Shown here piece by piece: positions 10,786 through 21,419 of a DNA stretch of 64,000 nt (position 1 is the first letter of the stretch; each line of letters opens with the position of its first letter). The notes under the pieces were generated by a model. It did not search any database. It was given only the letters and a program-made list of their open reading frames with translations, and was not told the origin of the DNA. A program made the position numbers and the translations under genes. The DNA is from Bufo bufo. Lineage: Eukaryota; Chordata; Amphibia; Anura; Bufonidae. Location: assembly GCF_905171765.1 (NCBI RefSeq), contig NC_053395.1, positions 188,979,577-189,043,576 of the forward strand. Reading direction: 5' to 3'.

Positions 10786-12366
10786 CACTGCTCAAAAAAA
10801 TAAAGGGAACACTTAAACAACACAATGTAACTCCAAGTCAATCACACTTCTGTGAAATCAAACTGTCCACTTAGGAAGCAACACTGAGTGACAATCAATT
10901 TCACATGCTGTTGTGCAAATGGGATAGACAACAGGTGGAAATTATAGGCAATTAGCAAGACACCCCCAATAAAGGAGTGGTTCAGCAGGTGGTGACCACA
11001 GACCTCTTCTCAGTTCCTATGCTTTCTGGCTGATGTTTTGGTCACTTTTGAATGCTGGCGGTGCTTTCACTCTAGTGGTAGCATGAGACGGAGTCTACAA
11101 CCCACACAAGTGGCTCAGGTAGTGCAGCTTATCCAGGATGGCACATCAATGCGAGCGGTGGCAAGAAGGTTTGCTGTGTCTGTCAGCGTAGTGTCCAAAG
11201 CATGGAGGCGCTACCAGGAGACAGGCCAGTACATCAGGAGACGTGGAGGAGGCCGTAGGAGGGCAACAACCCAGCAGCAGGACCGCTACCTCCGCCTTTG
11301 TGCAAGGAGGAACAGGAGGAACATTGCCAGAGCCCTGCAAAATGACCTCCAGCAGGCCACAAATGTGCATGTGTCTGCTCAAACGGTCAGAAACAGACTC
11401 CATGAGGGTGATATGAGGGCCCGACGTCCACAGGTGGGGGTTGTGCTTACAGCCCAACACCGTGCAGGACGTTTGGCATTTGCCAGAGAACACCAAGATT
11501 GGCAAATTCGCCACTGGCGCCATGTGCTCTTTACAGATGAAAGCAGGTTCACACTGAGCACATGTGACAGACGTGACAGAGTCTTGAGACGCCGTGGAGA
11601 ACGTTCTGCTGCCTGCAACATCCTCCAGCATGACCGGTTTGGCATTGGGTCAGTAATGGTGTGGGGTGGCATTTCTTTGGAGGGCCGCACAGCCCTCCAT
11701 GTGCTCGCCAGAGGTAGCCTGACTGCCATTAGGTACCGAGATGAGATCCTCAGACCCCTTGTGAGACCATATGCTGGTGCGGTTGGCCCTGGGTTCCTCC
11801 TAATGCAAGACAATGCTAGACCTCATGTGGCTGGAGTGTGTCAGCAGTTCCTGCAAGACGAAGGCATTGATGCTATGGACTGGCCCGCCCGTTCCCCAGA
11901 CCTGAATCCAATTAAGCACATTTGGGACATCATGTCTCGCTCTATCCACCAGCGTCACGTTGCACCACAGACTGTCCAGGAGTTGGCAGATGCTTTAGTC
12001 CAGGTCTGGGAGGAGATCCCTCAGGAGACCGTCCGCCACCTCATCAGGAGCATGCACAGGCATTGTAGGGAGGTCATACAGGTACGTGGAGGCCACACAC
12101 ACTACTGAGCCTCATCTTTACTTGTTTTAAGGACATTACATCAAAGTTGGATCAGCCTGTAGTGTGTTTTTCCACTTTAATTTTGAGTGTGACTCCAAAT
12201 CCAGACCTCATGGGTTGAAAAATTAGATTTCGATTTTTTTATTTTTGTGTGATTTTGTTGTCAGCACATTCAACTATGTAAAGAACAAAGTATTTCAGAA
12301 GAATATTTAATTAATTCAGAACTGGGATGTGTCATTTTTGTGTTCCCTTTATTTTTTTGAGCAGTG
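10786..12366 (+). mobile_element. Tc1 element, complete, 1581 bp
   Basis: TA at 10784-10785 and 12367-12368 flank perfect 27-bp inverted ends beginning CACTGCTCAAAAAAATAAAG. Subterminal copies of an ACTCCAA-type box lie inside each end (near 10830 and 12190). It sits just right of a TTAA MITE. The element contains a single long open frame. The structure is complete and looks young, but the transposase lacks a catalytic residue. Confidence 0.93.
11083..12108 (+). CDS. Tc1 transposase, open but with Glu-to-Lys at the catalytic triad
   Basis: Would bind the terminal inverted repeats and cut and paste the element in the nucleus. Start chosen at ATG 11083 (M-R-R-S-L-Q-P-T), giving 341 residues, the usual Tc1 length; the frame runs open further upstream but only with a non-ATG start at 11038. 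N-terminal paired-like helix-turn-helix region (about residues 5-110), a GRRR-type basic hinge near 58-66, then the DDE domain: first Asp at residue 152 (FTDESRF), GGIS segment after MVWG, second Asp at 243 (MQDNARPH). The third acid, expected Glu in the NPIE motif, is Lys at residue 278 (NPIKHIW, codon 11914-11916, AAG). The spacing is DD34, as in classical Tc1. A G-to-A change of GAG would explain it. Expect DNA binding without catalysis. No stop or frameshift. Confidence 0.92.
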   Translation: MRRSLQPTQVAQVVQLIQDGTSMRAVARRFAVSVSVVSKAWRRYQETGQYIRRRGGGRRRATTQQQDRYLRLCARRNRRNIARALQNDLQQATNVHVSAQTVRNRLHEGDMRARRPQVGVVLTAQHRAGRLAFAREHQDWQIRHWRHVLFTDESRFTLSTCDRRDRVLRRRGERSAACNILQHDRFGIGSVMVWGGISLEGRTALHVLARGSLTAIRYRDEILRPLVRPYAGAVGPGFLLMQDNARPHVAGVCQQFLQDEGIDAMDWPARSPDLNPIKHIWDIMSRSIHQRHVAPQTVQELADALVQVWEEIPQETVRHLIRSMHRHCREVIQVRGGHTHY

Positions 12367-12368
12367 TA

Positions 12369-13325
12369 TATAAATAGATTTTCAAAACGTCTTGCTGATG
12401 GATTGCAGAGGTTACTATGCTTTTAAACAATGTTAATAATTAACGATCAGTCTATGCATTAATATCTCTTGTATTTGGCACCTCTCTCTAGGCTTCTCTG
12501 GGTATGATATCCTTCCCCCATAGCCTTTACTTAACTGCACAAAATTGAAATTCTTAAATTTTATACGAAAATAATAAAAATACCCTGTAAGAGGTTTGCA
12601 GCTGTACATAATGGTGAAAGTAATCACACACAGAATGAAGCTTCTCATCACGCTATTCCTATTTCTTCCCAGTACCCATTTGACAGCGGGTACAGCACAA
12701 ACCAGAATATAAAGGAGACTCATGCCGTGATTCATCTCGAATCTTACATGCTGAAACTCGCTGTCTCAGCGTGAAATCCATTTGTGGAAGGCAATGTGTC
12801 TATAGCAGTTAGCCTTTATTCTGCTGCCTCTGTCAAGGAATATATGACTTGTTTGTATAGTCTATTATATCTTTTATGTGTGTTTACTTGTGCTTCGCTT
12901 TTTCTTAAAATTACCCCAGCACCTTACATATAAAAGAATGGAATATACAGTAAATCTCAGCTCCTTAAGTGCTGCCTTTTTTTTTTCTAGTCGTTTTACT
13001 TACAGACCCTTCTAGTCCCTCTAAAACGTCTTGTAAAATCCAGCTGCTTAAAATATATCACTATGTATTTAGCAGAATGGTCTTCTTTAATACCAGAGCC
13101 AGCTGTGGTCAGGATAGGTACGTTATTCCAACTTACTACCTTGAGGCTGAAATAGTTTTGTAGAATGGAGCTGTCACTGAAGAATGCACCTCTGGAAGTT
13201 TCAGCTTCGGATTTGTTTGCCACCAGGCTTCTGGGTGCTGAGATGGCTTGTGTCTAGCATGTTTCAGTGCTTATCAGGGTAGAAAAAAAAAAAAGCTAAA
13301 TCTGGACACGTATGGACTGATACAC
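12369..13325. other. No recognisable feature
   Basis: AT-rich sequence with no repeat end or coding signal that I can support. Confidence 0.4.
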
Positions 13326-13331
13326 ATCACA

Positions 13332-13461
13332 TGGTCCAAGGAGACCAAGTGGTGATTTTCAGTTCCTTGGAAAGACCTTTGTTGGTGATGGTAAGTCCTT
13401 CTAACCATCGGAACTTCTTATTATCATACACCACGTCACCCATGTTCACAGTGATCTTGGC
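13332..13461 (-). other. Candidate host exon, unidentified
   Basis: On the minus strand a pyrimidine-rich tract (TTTTTATTTCTTCCC) is followed by an AG near 13462, then 42 codons with a plausible vertebrate codon pattern (AKITVNMGDVVYDNK ... TTWSPWTM) ending in TGA. I do not recognise the protein. It may equally be chance or a piece of an unrecognised repeat. No other exon of such a gene was found nearby. Confidence 0.2.
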
Positions 13462-13581
13462 CTTTTCAATGGGAAGAAATAAAAATAGGGTGTAAAATAT
13501 ACAGAAGAAGCCATGAAGGTGAAGCCAAGGGTTGTGCTGAGCTTGATGTTCCTGCTTATGGAAAACCCATATGTCAGGGGT

Positions 13582-13894
13582 CAGGGGCGTAGCTATAGCA
13601 GAAGCGGCTGCTTTGGGGCCCAAACTCAGAAGGGGCCCACCCAGGAGTAGAACTAAAATATTTTATTGTCAGGGCCCCCTCAACAGTATTATAAAAAATA
13701 ACATTATATACAGACAATGTAGGAAGTGGACTAAGCTGCTGCCTGGCCTGGTATGAAAGCGTGATCTTGACTAGCCATGGGAGTGGGGGTTGCACGGGAG
13801 GAGAGGGTTGCAAAGAATTTGCTGGAGTGGGGGGGGTGGGAGGCCCTGTTCAAAAATTTGCTGTGGGACCCAGTCATTTCTAGTCACGCCACTG
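13582..13894. mobile_element. hAT MITE, 313 bp, 8-bp TSD
   Basis: Exact duplication TCAGGGGT at 13574-13581 and 13895-13902; ends CAGGGGCGTAGCTATAGC and TAGTCACGCCACTG. Related by ends and GGGGCCCAAACTC-type interior to 32701-33004. Non-coding. Confidence 0.85.
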
Positions 13895-13971
13895 TCAGGG
13901 GTGTATTCATAGGGGGCGAAGAGATAACACCCCTACCTCGTCTGTTGCTACATTAGAAGCCACCAGTGTTA

Positions 13972-14200
13972 GGGCTCTTTCACACGAGCGTGTCCCTTGC
14001 AGGAATCACGATCCGAGTGAGAGAGGGATCTTGCGTTCTGGGCATAAAGCTGTCAGTATGATTCCGTTACAGAAAGGTCACGCAGAGGCATACAGCATTA
14101 TCAATCATGATAATGCCGTGTACTTCCCAAGTCCAGAACGCACAATCCCTCTCTCACATGAAACATGATTCCCGCAAGGGACACGCTCGTGTGAAAGAGC
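13972..14200. mobile_element. Harbinger-like MITE, split two bases from its right end
   Basis: Starts GGGCTCTTTCACACGAGCG after TTA (13969-13971). Its complement closes at 14181-14200. The last two bases (CC) and the second TTA lie at 17078-17082, after the hAT-like element 14201-17069 and its target duplication. So the MITE was whole when the larger element landed in it. Confidence 0.8.
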
Positions 14201-14894
14201 CAGGGGTGCACCTAGCCTTTCTGCTACCTGAGGCGAAAACTGAAACGGTGCCCCCCCCTCTCCCCAATGCCAATTTCTTAAATGAGTTCTCAGGGAATTA
14301 AGAAATTGACAAAATATTACTCTATTATAAATATTTTCCCAAATAGCTTTCATTAGTTATAAAGGTTCGTTTTGTCTGTAGAGCAATCATTAGGAGAAAT
14401 AAAATGGCCGCCGTCCTTTTAGTACACACAAAACCCATCACGCAGGAGGACAAGTTACTTTACAAGACTGAGCTGAAAAGCTGCCTCAGCCTCCTCTCCT
14501 ACTTGTCAGTGATTATGATCCTGAATAGAGCTGGTAACTATCTTCAGCTGAATCTCTGTACTAATGGAGTGTCACGGCCATGGCTATGACCGTGACTCCC
14601 GAACCGCATGCGGTTGTCAGCGGTTCTCTTTGGTGTTCAATCACAGGTGAGGGCTGTGGTATTTGCCTCACCTGTGGTTGCCGCTGGCAACAGTGTGTAT
14701 GGGCAGCGTAGCAGTCGGAGCTGTGCCATTGCAGCTTGCTACGTTGTAGCATGCGGTTTTGTGTGATGTGTGTATGTGTGCACTTGTTGTTAGTTATTGT
14801 GTGCACTTTCCCTTTATGTATGTTTGTTTTCCCTTCTGTTTTACTGGAAGGGTTAACTTCCTTCCCAGTGTGTGTGTGATGTCACTGGGTGTGT

Positions 14895-14930
14895 CCAATC
14901 CTTGGGTGTGGCCACTTGGGCCTATAAAGA
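14895..14930 (+). promoter_or_regulatory. CCAAT and TATA boxes in the left arm, pointing inward
   Basis: CCAAT at 14895-14899 and TATAAA at 14923-14928, a normal polymerase II spacing for a compact promoter. The position in the arm resembles the promoter of an LTR. Activity is not shown. Confidence 0.4.
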
Positions 14931-15621
14931 CCCTCTCTCTTGCAGAGCTCAGTAGGTTGCTTCAGCATGCTTGCTGATAGCAGCCTCCTGTGTTTGTCAT
15001 CCGCCAGTGAGAGCCACCATTGTGGTCATACTGTCACGGCTGAGGATGGGGGAAACCCTCAGCCGTGAGGTGCCAGGTGTTTAAGTAGCTACTCGGCCAT
15101 GAAGCCACAGGACAGGGAGCAGGTCACCTCCTACAGCGTCCCTACCCTGACCCTAACTCCTAACCTGCATGGGCCGACCTTTAAGGTAGGAGGGCCCATG
15201 CGCCGGAACCTCGGAGCCCTATCTTACCCTCCGCAGATCCCTGTGCTAAGAGCTGGGTAAGGCAACCTACTCCTCCTTGACACGGAGGAGCAGGAGCCTC
15301 AATGGCCAAGCTGTTGGGAAAAGGGGAACAGAAACAGCAATACGGAAATGGCAGGTGAACAGACATTCACCAACCTGCCACAGCCCTGCTGACTGGATCC
15401 CTAAACAGACAGGGATCCAGAACCGTTATGCTGCACAAACACATATGAAAATCCCAACAGACAAACTTGCTACAACACACACATAAAGACATAGGCATAC
15501 ATAGAACTCAAACTTAAACTATGACCACAGTGGTGGCTCTCACTGGCGGATGACAAACACAGGAGGCTGCTATCAGCAAGCATGCTGAAGCAACCTACTG
15601 AGCTCTGCAAGAGAGAGGGTC

Positions 15622-15655
15622 TTTATAGGCCCAAGTGGCCACACCCAAGGATTGG
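15622..15655 (-). promoter_or_regulatory. CCAAT and TATA boxes in the right arm, pointing inward
   Basis: Mirror image of 14895-14930: ATTGG at 15651-15655 and TTTATA at 15622-15627. Together the two would drive convergent transcription across the spacer. Confidence 0.4.
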
Positions 15656-16111
15656 ACACACCCAGTGACATCACACACACACTGGGAAGGAAGTTAACCC
15701 TTCCAGTAAAACAGAAGGGAAAACAAACATACATAAAGGGAAAGTGCACACAATAACTAACAACAAGTGCACACATACACACATCACACAAAACCGCATG
15801 CTACAACGTAGCAAGCTGCAATGGCACAGCTCCGACTGCTACGCTGCCCATACACACTGTTGCCAGCGGCAACCACAGGTGAGGCAAATACCACAGCCCT
15901 CACCTGTGATTGAACACCAAAGAGAACCGCTGACAACCGCATGCGGTTCGGGAGTCACGGTCATAGCCATGGCCGTGACATGGAGTTCATGAGGAGACAT
16001 GAAGTACAGAGAGGAGGTGGGGATGTGGCTGATAAGCAGCAGCTCTTAAATGCATTCTCCATTACCACAGCCCCACATTACCACAGTCTGTCCTGTGCGT
16101 CCTCTTCGTAC

Positions 16112-16634
16112 TTAAAGAGGACCTTTCATCGGTCCAAACATTGTGAACTAAGTATCATGACATATACAGCGGCGCCCAGGGATCTCACTGCACTTACTAT
16201 TATCCCTGGGCGCCGCTCCGTTCTCCCGTTATGTCCTCCGGTATGTTCGGGGACTTGGTTATAGTAGGAGGAGTCTGCCCTTGTTCTGCTGGGCGTCTCC
16301 TTCTCCTAGGCTGTAGCGCTGGCCAATCGCAGCACAGAGATCACAGCCTGGGAGAAAAAACCTCCCAGGCTGTGAGCTCTGCGCTGCAATTGGCCAGCGC
16401 TACAGCCTAGGAGAAGGAGACGCCCAGCTGAACAAGGGCAGACTCCGCCTACTATAACCAAGTCCCCTAAGTCTCCGCCTACTATAACCAAGTCCCCGAA
16501 CATACCGGAGGACATAATTGGAGAACGGAGCGGCGCCCAGGGATAATAGTAAGTGCAGTGAGATCCCTGGGCGCCGCTGTATATGTCATGATACTTAGTT
16601 CACAATGTTTGGACCGATGAAAGGTCCTCTTTAA
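16112..16634. mobile_element. TTAA-flanked palindromic MITE, 523 bp
   Basis: TTAA at 16112-16115 and 16631-16634 bound ends AAGAGGACCTTTCATCGG and its complement. Arms of roughly 200 bp pair almost perfectly (GGCGCCCAGGGAT blocks near 16170-16210 and 16530-16575), separated by a second inner dyad around TGGCCAATCG / CAATTGGCCA. Non-coding foldback structure inside the hAT-like element. Confidence 0.85.
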
Positions 16635-17082
16635 AGTCTCCTCATAAACTCCATTCCTACAGAGATTTAGTTTAAGATCTTATCAGCTGTATTCAGGTTC
16701 ATAATTCCTGACAAGCAGAGCAGAGAGGAGGATGAGGCAGCTCTTTAGCTCAGTGTTCTGGAGTAACTTGTCCTTCTGTGTGATTAGGACAGGTTTTTTG
16801 TGTACTAGTAGGATGGCGGCCATTTAATTTTTTACTGATGATTGCTCCCTAGACAAAATGAACCATTATAACTAATTAAAGATATTTGGGAATATATTTA
16901 TAATAAAGTAATATTTAAGTATTTTCACTTTTTTTTTTTATTCCAGGAGAACCCCTTTAACCTAACTCTTTCCCTTCAGCTCATGGCCCTTTGGCTTCCC
17001 CTCTCTTGCCTCTACCTGGTGCTGCCTGAGGTGATCGCTTCACCTGGCCTCATTGGTGGTGCACCCCTGGAAACAGCCCTTA

Positions 17083-18345
17083 TAAATGGTACATAGTATG
17101 GGTGGGATGTGATCGGATTTGATAGAAGATTTTTTTTGGTTAGGCTTTGTTCATATCTACCCAGTCTGTCTCTTGACTGATACCAATGATAACCCATTTA
17201 ACTATAATTGGGTCATTCGGTTTCTGTTTAGATATTAAACATCTTGAAGCAAAGAAGGGCACAGCAGCTCTATTTTGTCATCAAACTGGACAGAATTGCT
17301 GATAAAAGTGTTTGATGTGAATGTGAACAGATCCTGTTTGCAGATTGATCGCAGAGGTTGATGCTGGATGATAGTTTCAGACTAGACCTACAACAGAACT
17401 ACAACTGAAACCCACTGGAGGTGCCTTTTCAAACTTCCACCAAGGGGGTTGCTCACAGCTTTTATTGAAACCAACTTAATAATGAACATAGCCTTGGGCT
17501 GATGCAACAGCAGTAGGCACTTCCAGCACATTTAAAATATAAAGTGGCCTCTAGCCTTGCTGTCAGTCACGTGCTCTTGTATTAACTGCAAAGAAATGGG
17601 GGTCAGTCAGCAGATCCCAGTGCGCGGGTGCACGCCACCATGGCTGAAAGCGCAAAAACTAACACAAACATCCGCCGTATATAAAAGAGATCACCTTGCC
17701 GGTCGCGGACAGGCACAAATTATTTTGTACAAAATGTTTTTGCCAAGAATCTGACATTTATAACATCCACTGTTTATATGCGCCGGATGTCGTCTCTTTA
17801 AAGATGTGCCCACACAGCAGACACCTGGGGCTAATGTCTGCCTCACAGAGATTTAACCCGTCAGATGCCTGATCAAATGTAAAAAAGTACAACTTGTCCC
17901 AGAAAAAACAAGCCCCATACAGCTATGTGAATGGAAAAATAAAAAAGTTATGGCTCCTGGATGGCTGGGAGTAAAAATGGAAATGCAAAAACAGACAGTC
18001 GTCATGTTCTCAAAGGGTTAAACACTATTAGGCCCTCAGGACTGCCTAGTTTACAGGGAATCTGTTACTTAGATTAAGCCCTATTACCTGCAGTAGTGCA
18101 TGAGTAGTTCTGTAGATAGAGCCCAGAATCTGTAATTTTTATCCTTGTACTGCTCCTTGTTCTGACACACATAATGGATTGGCCCTCCCGAGCGCATGCT
18201 GAGCAGTCCTGACAATGTATTACATTGGAGCTTTGAGGGTGCATAGAGGGGGAACTATGAGCATATAAAATAGCGATCTGGACACCCTATCTGCAGAACT
18301 ACTCATGTAGTAAAAGATACGCACTAAAACAATAGATGCAAACAT
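17083..18345. other. No recognisable feature
   Basis: No long open frame, clear repeat end or RNA gene. The 17880-18020 stretch looks repeat-derived but could not be named. Confidence 0.35.
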
Positions 18346-18349
18346 ATTA

Positions 18350-18780
18350 TATAGACTAAGCCCTCATTCTGATATGATAAAATATGAGACTATCAGCCAT
18401 TATATTTTGATCAAAACACATCTGTGCCCGCCTACCAGCGCCAAGGTGGTCTCAGTCAGGCAGGTCCTACTCTAAACCTACCTATGCTGTTACCTCTGTG
18501 TGCACCAAGCAACCAATGAGAGGAGGAGCACACACAGCTATATGTACCACCTTAATCAAGGTCGCCTGTGGGACAGGCGAGGCAAAAGTGCACAAAAATG
18601 CTACTCCCAAGATAGAAGCGCATTCACAGCTGAAGGTGCCACTCCTTCAAGACTAATCAAAAAATCACAGAAAAAGATACAAAACATTCTGCACGATATG
18701 ATAGCGAACATGCGGATGTGCATGGCTATATTTACAGAAGAAATTTAGCCATCCACATCCGCATATTCATTATCATATGG
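18350..18780. repeat. Dispersed repeat R (also at 42110-42625 and 43457-43560)
   Basis: Shares long blocks with the 42-kb region: ATCAAAACACATCTGTGCCC, CTCAGTCAGGCAGGTCCTAC, GTGGTACAT/ATGTACCAC, and the ATATGCGGATGTGCATGGCT-type tail. In this copy the tail CATGCGGATGTGCATGGCTA is followed by its inverted form (CCACATCCGCATAT), so the end is a dyad. Class not determined. Confidence 0.55.
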
Positions 18781-18935
18781 CAATCATAAAGTGAGTTTGG
18801 TGAACTCAAGGAAGGCTTTCTGTGGGCCCACTCTATAGCTATACAAATTAGTTGCATGTGCCCTTTAACTGCATGCTACAGGCAGATTATAACAACTATG
18901 TACAAAATGTAAGAATCAGATACAGCATAGTTATT

Positions 18936-18982
18936 TATTTTATTATTATTATTATAATAATAATATATATATATATATATAT
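18936..18982. repeat. ATT and TA microsatellite
   Basis: Runs of ATT/TAA triplets pass into uninterrupted TA dinucleotides. Confidence 0.95.
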
Positions 18983-20984
18983 ACATACACAATATAATTC
19001 AGGGTTAGGTGAATTGACCTAAGTAGACATGGTCTTATCATTTGCAGATCAGCACAGCAAATCAAATGAAGTGCATTCTGATACTGTCACTAGTCCATCT
19101 GTCAATTGTGCGTCTGTTTGCAGCTGTTGCCTTGACCTTTGTCTGTGTGGTCTTCTGTATTTGACTTTAGGACTGTCCATAGCCTGTACCTGGCTGACCT
19201 TTATCTCCACTGACCACATCCTACACCTGCGGAGCAGTAACAAATCACTGCTTGTCACCCAGGAATCTTCTGCTGATTGGACTCAACACCTGTATAATGA
19301 TGTGTATAGGGGGACGCAGTGATAAAGGATGCCCATTGAGGACACTCCAATCAATGAGAGTGCACACTTGAAAGAGCGGTGCTGCTTTCAGAGGAACAAA
19401 ATTTAACTTTTTTCTTACCTCATAGGTCCATTTTAAGGAACCAGGCAATGCATGTTAAAAATGAAATAAAGAAATAAGGTATAAAATATTCATGCCATCT
19501 CCTGCATTGATCCTCAGCTCTGGTCTGGTGCATCAACCATGACTCTTGGCCATAGATAAGAGGGAGACATGTGACTTGCAGACCACAACTTGGCCACCAG
19601 TGGTCTTCAAAATTACAGAAACTAAGGCTGGCCATACTCATTAGATAGCTGTTGGTGGAAGGAACATTCCATACAGACAGGGGAGAAAGTGCTGTCAGAT
19701 ACCTATAGTGGCTTGGAATGGATTGGGCATGTTGAATTCCAACAGCCTGATCCTTCACTCCCTCAACAACTGCCATCAGAGAAAGTCAGGAGGCTCTGAT
19801 CTACATTAGATGGTCAGCCTCCCCCACAAAAACTGGCAGGTTCAGCCAACATTAATACAATGTGTAAGACCATCTTACAGAGGCCCACAAATAGTATTTA
19901 TCACTTATCCACAGCATAGGTGATAAATGTATGATCTCTGCGGTTTCCCACCAATCGTAAGAACAGTCGGTCAAGTCCCATGTGTGAATGGAGCTGTGTG
20001 ATGACCCCTCCATCCATTTCTGAGGAACTGTTTGAGGTAGCTCAGTTTTGTACTTGGCAGACCATAGACAGGTCAAGCGCTCCACAGCTCCGTTCATACG
20101 TGGACTTATTCCTATGAACGGTCGGGGTCCAAATGGCCAGATCCCCAGTGACCATACATTTGTCACCTAAATTATGGATATGGGATGAATATTGTTTGTG
20201 GCCAAGACAATAAAAGGGGTTGTTCATCTTTTGGGGGTCTTTGGCAGGCCCCTACTCTTGGCCAACCCTCTGTTGAGATGCATACTTACAGTACCTGGTC
20301 CATGCCACTGGGTCCTTGGCTCCATCGCTGCCTCTCTACTGTGACCAATTGGTGTGATGCAAGGGGGAACACTGTTGTGTCCATTCATTGGCTGCAACAG
20401 TGTCAAACCGGATGTTGACATCGGGGGACCCCAGCACTGCAGGGGCAGCAGAGGAATGAAGGAACTGAGACCAAGCAAGGAGCAGGTAAATATGCTTCTT
20501 TCCACAGGGGTGTCCCCAGGGGGGTTGTGGGGGTATGCCGAATGACCCCCAGAAGATGAACAACTCCCCCAATGGAACAGAAATAGAACATCTGGTTTCT
20601 CTCTAGTCCTCACCTAAAAGCCATTCACATGAATTGAAGTCCAAGTCCAGAAAATAGCATATAGTAAGGCAGTTTACTAATCAGGGGTGCACCATCCAAT
20701 AGGAAAAAAAAATTACTATCACTCTTACCTCTCTGCAGGAGGTAGCATGTCATGTCTATTCTTGCATTTTCAGATCTGTAATTTCGGGAAGGGGCATCAT
20801 TTCACTGTTTGCTTTAGGCAGCAAAAAAAAATATTAATGCGCTCCTGCTGCGAACATCTTTGCTTCCACTTGTACGTTTACTAAGCAGATTCTATTTTCT
20901 CAGTGCAGGGAGTTTTACACGGTAAATGTGTTACAGACTCATCATTTCATTAGGCAGCACATTTTTCTGAAAATAGCTTCTTCT
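18983..20984. other. No recognised gene; probable decayed MITEs
   Basis: Around 20210-20600 an AAAAGGGGTTGTTCATCTTT-type end resembles TTAA-family repeats of the window, with no clear partner end. Frames here overlap in several phases and show no family signature. Confidence 0.3.
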
Positions 20985-21419
20985 TTAACCACCTCAGCCC
21001 CCTTAGCTTAAACACCCTTAATGACCAGGCCACTTTTTACACTTCTGACCTACACTACTTTGACCGTTTATTGCTCGGTCATGCAACTTACCACCCAAAT
21101 GAATTTTACCTCCTTTTCTTCTCACTAATAGAGCTTTCATTTGGTGGTATTTCATTGCTGCTGACATTTTTACTTTTTTTGTTATTAATCGAAATTTAAT
21201 GATTTTTTTGCCAAAAAATGACATTTTTCACTTTCAGTTGTAAAATTTTGCAAAAAAAACTACATCCATATATAAATTTTTCTCTAAATTTATTGTTCTA
21301 CATGTCTTTGATAAAAAAAAAATGTTTGGGTAAAAGTTATAGCGTTTACAAACTATGGTACAAAAATGTGAATTTCCGCTTTTTGAAGCAGCTCTGACTT
21401 TCTGAGCACCTGTCATGTT

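Larger units (their letters stand above)
14570..15980. mobile_element. 1.4-kb palindromic element, TGTCACGG...CCGTGACA, 5-bp TSD
   Basis: Exact duplication TGGAG at 14565-14569 and 15981-15985. Arms 14570-15030 and 15520-15980 are inverted copies of about 461 bp, nearly identical (one A/G difference seen near the inner edge); identical short frames appear in both. TG...CA ends and a 5-bp duplication are LTR-like. The spacer 15031-15519 starts with another TGTCACGGCTGAGG hairpin. Could be an inverted pair of LTRs or a dedicated foldback element. No transposase or retroviral-type coding region seen. Confidence 0.75.
14201..17069. mobile_element. hAT-like non-autonomous element, 2.87 kb, carrying two nested elements
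   Basis: Ends CAGGGGTGCACCTAG and TGGTGGTGCACCCCTG. Target duplication GAAAGAGC (14193-14200) versus GAAACAGC (17070-17077), 7 of 8 matching. Long inverted arms: 14340-14560 pairs with 16640-16870 (ATGGCCGCC / GGCGGCCAT, CAAGTTACT / AGTAACTTG and so on). Between the arms lie a TG...CA palindrome (14570-15980) and a TTAA MITE (16112-16634). No transposase is present. Confidence 0.75.

Noticed and set aside
14759..15791. Two identical 72-codon frames facing each other, which looked like a duplicated small gene
   Set aside because: They are the same DNA in the two arms of the palindrome 14570-15980; no family signature.
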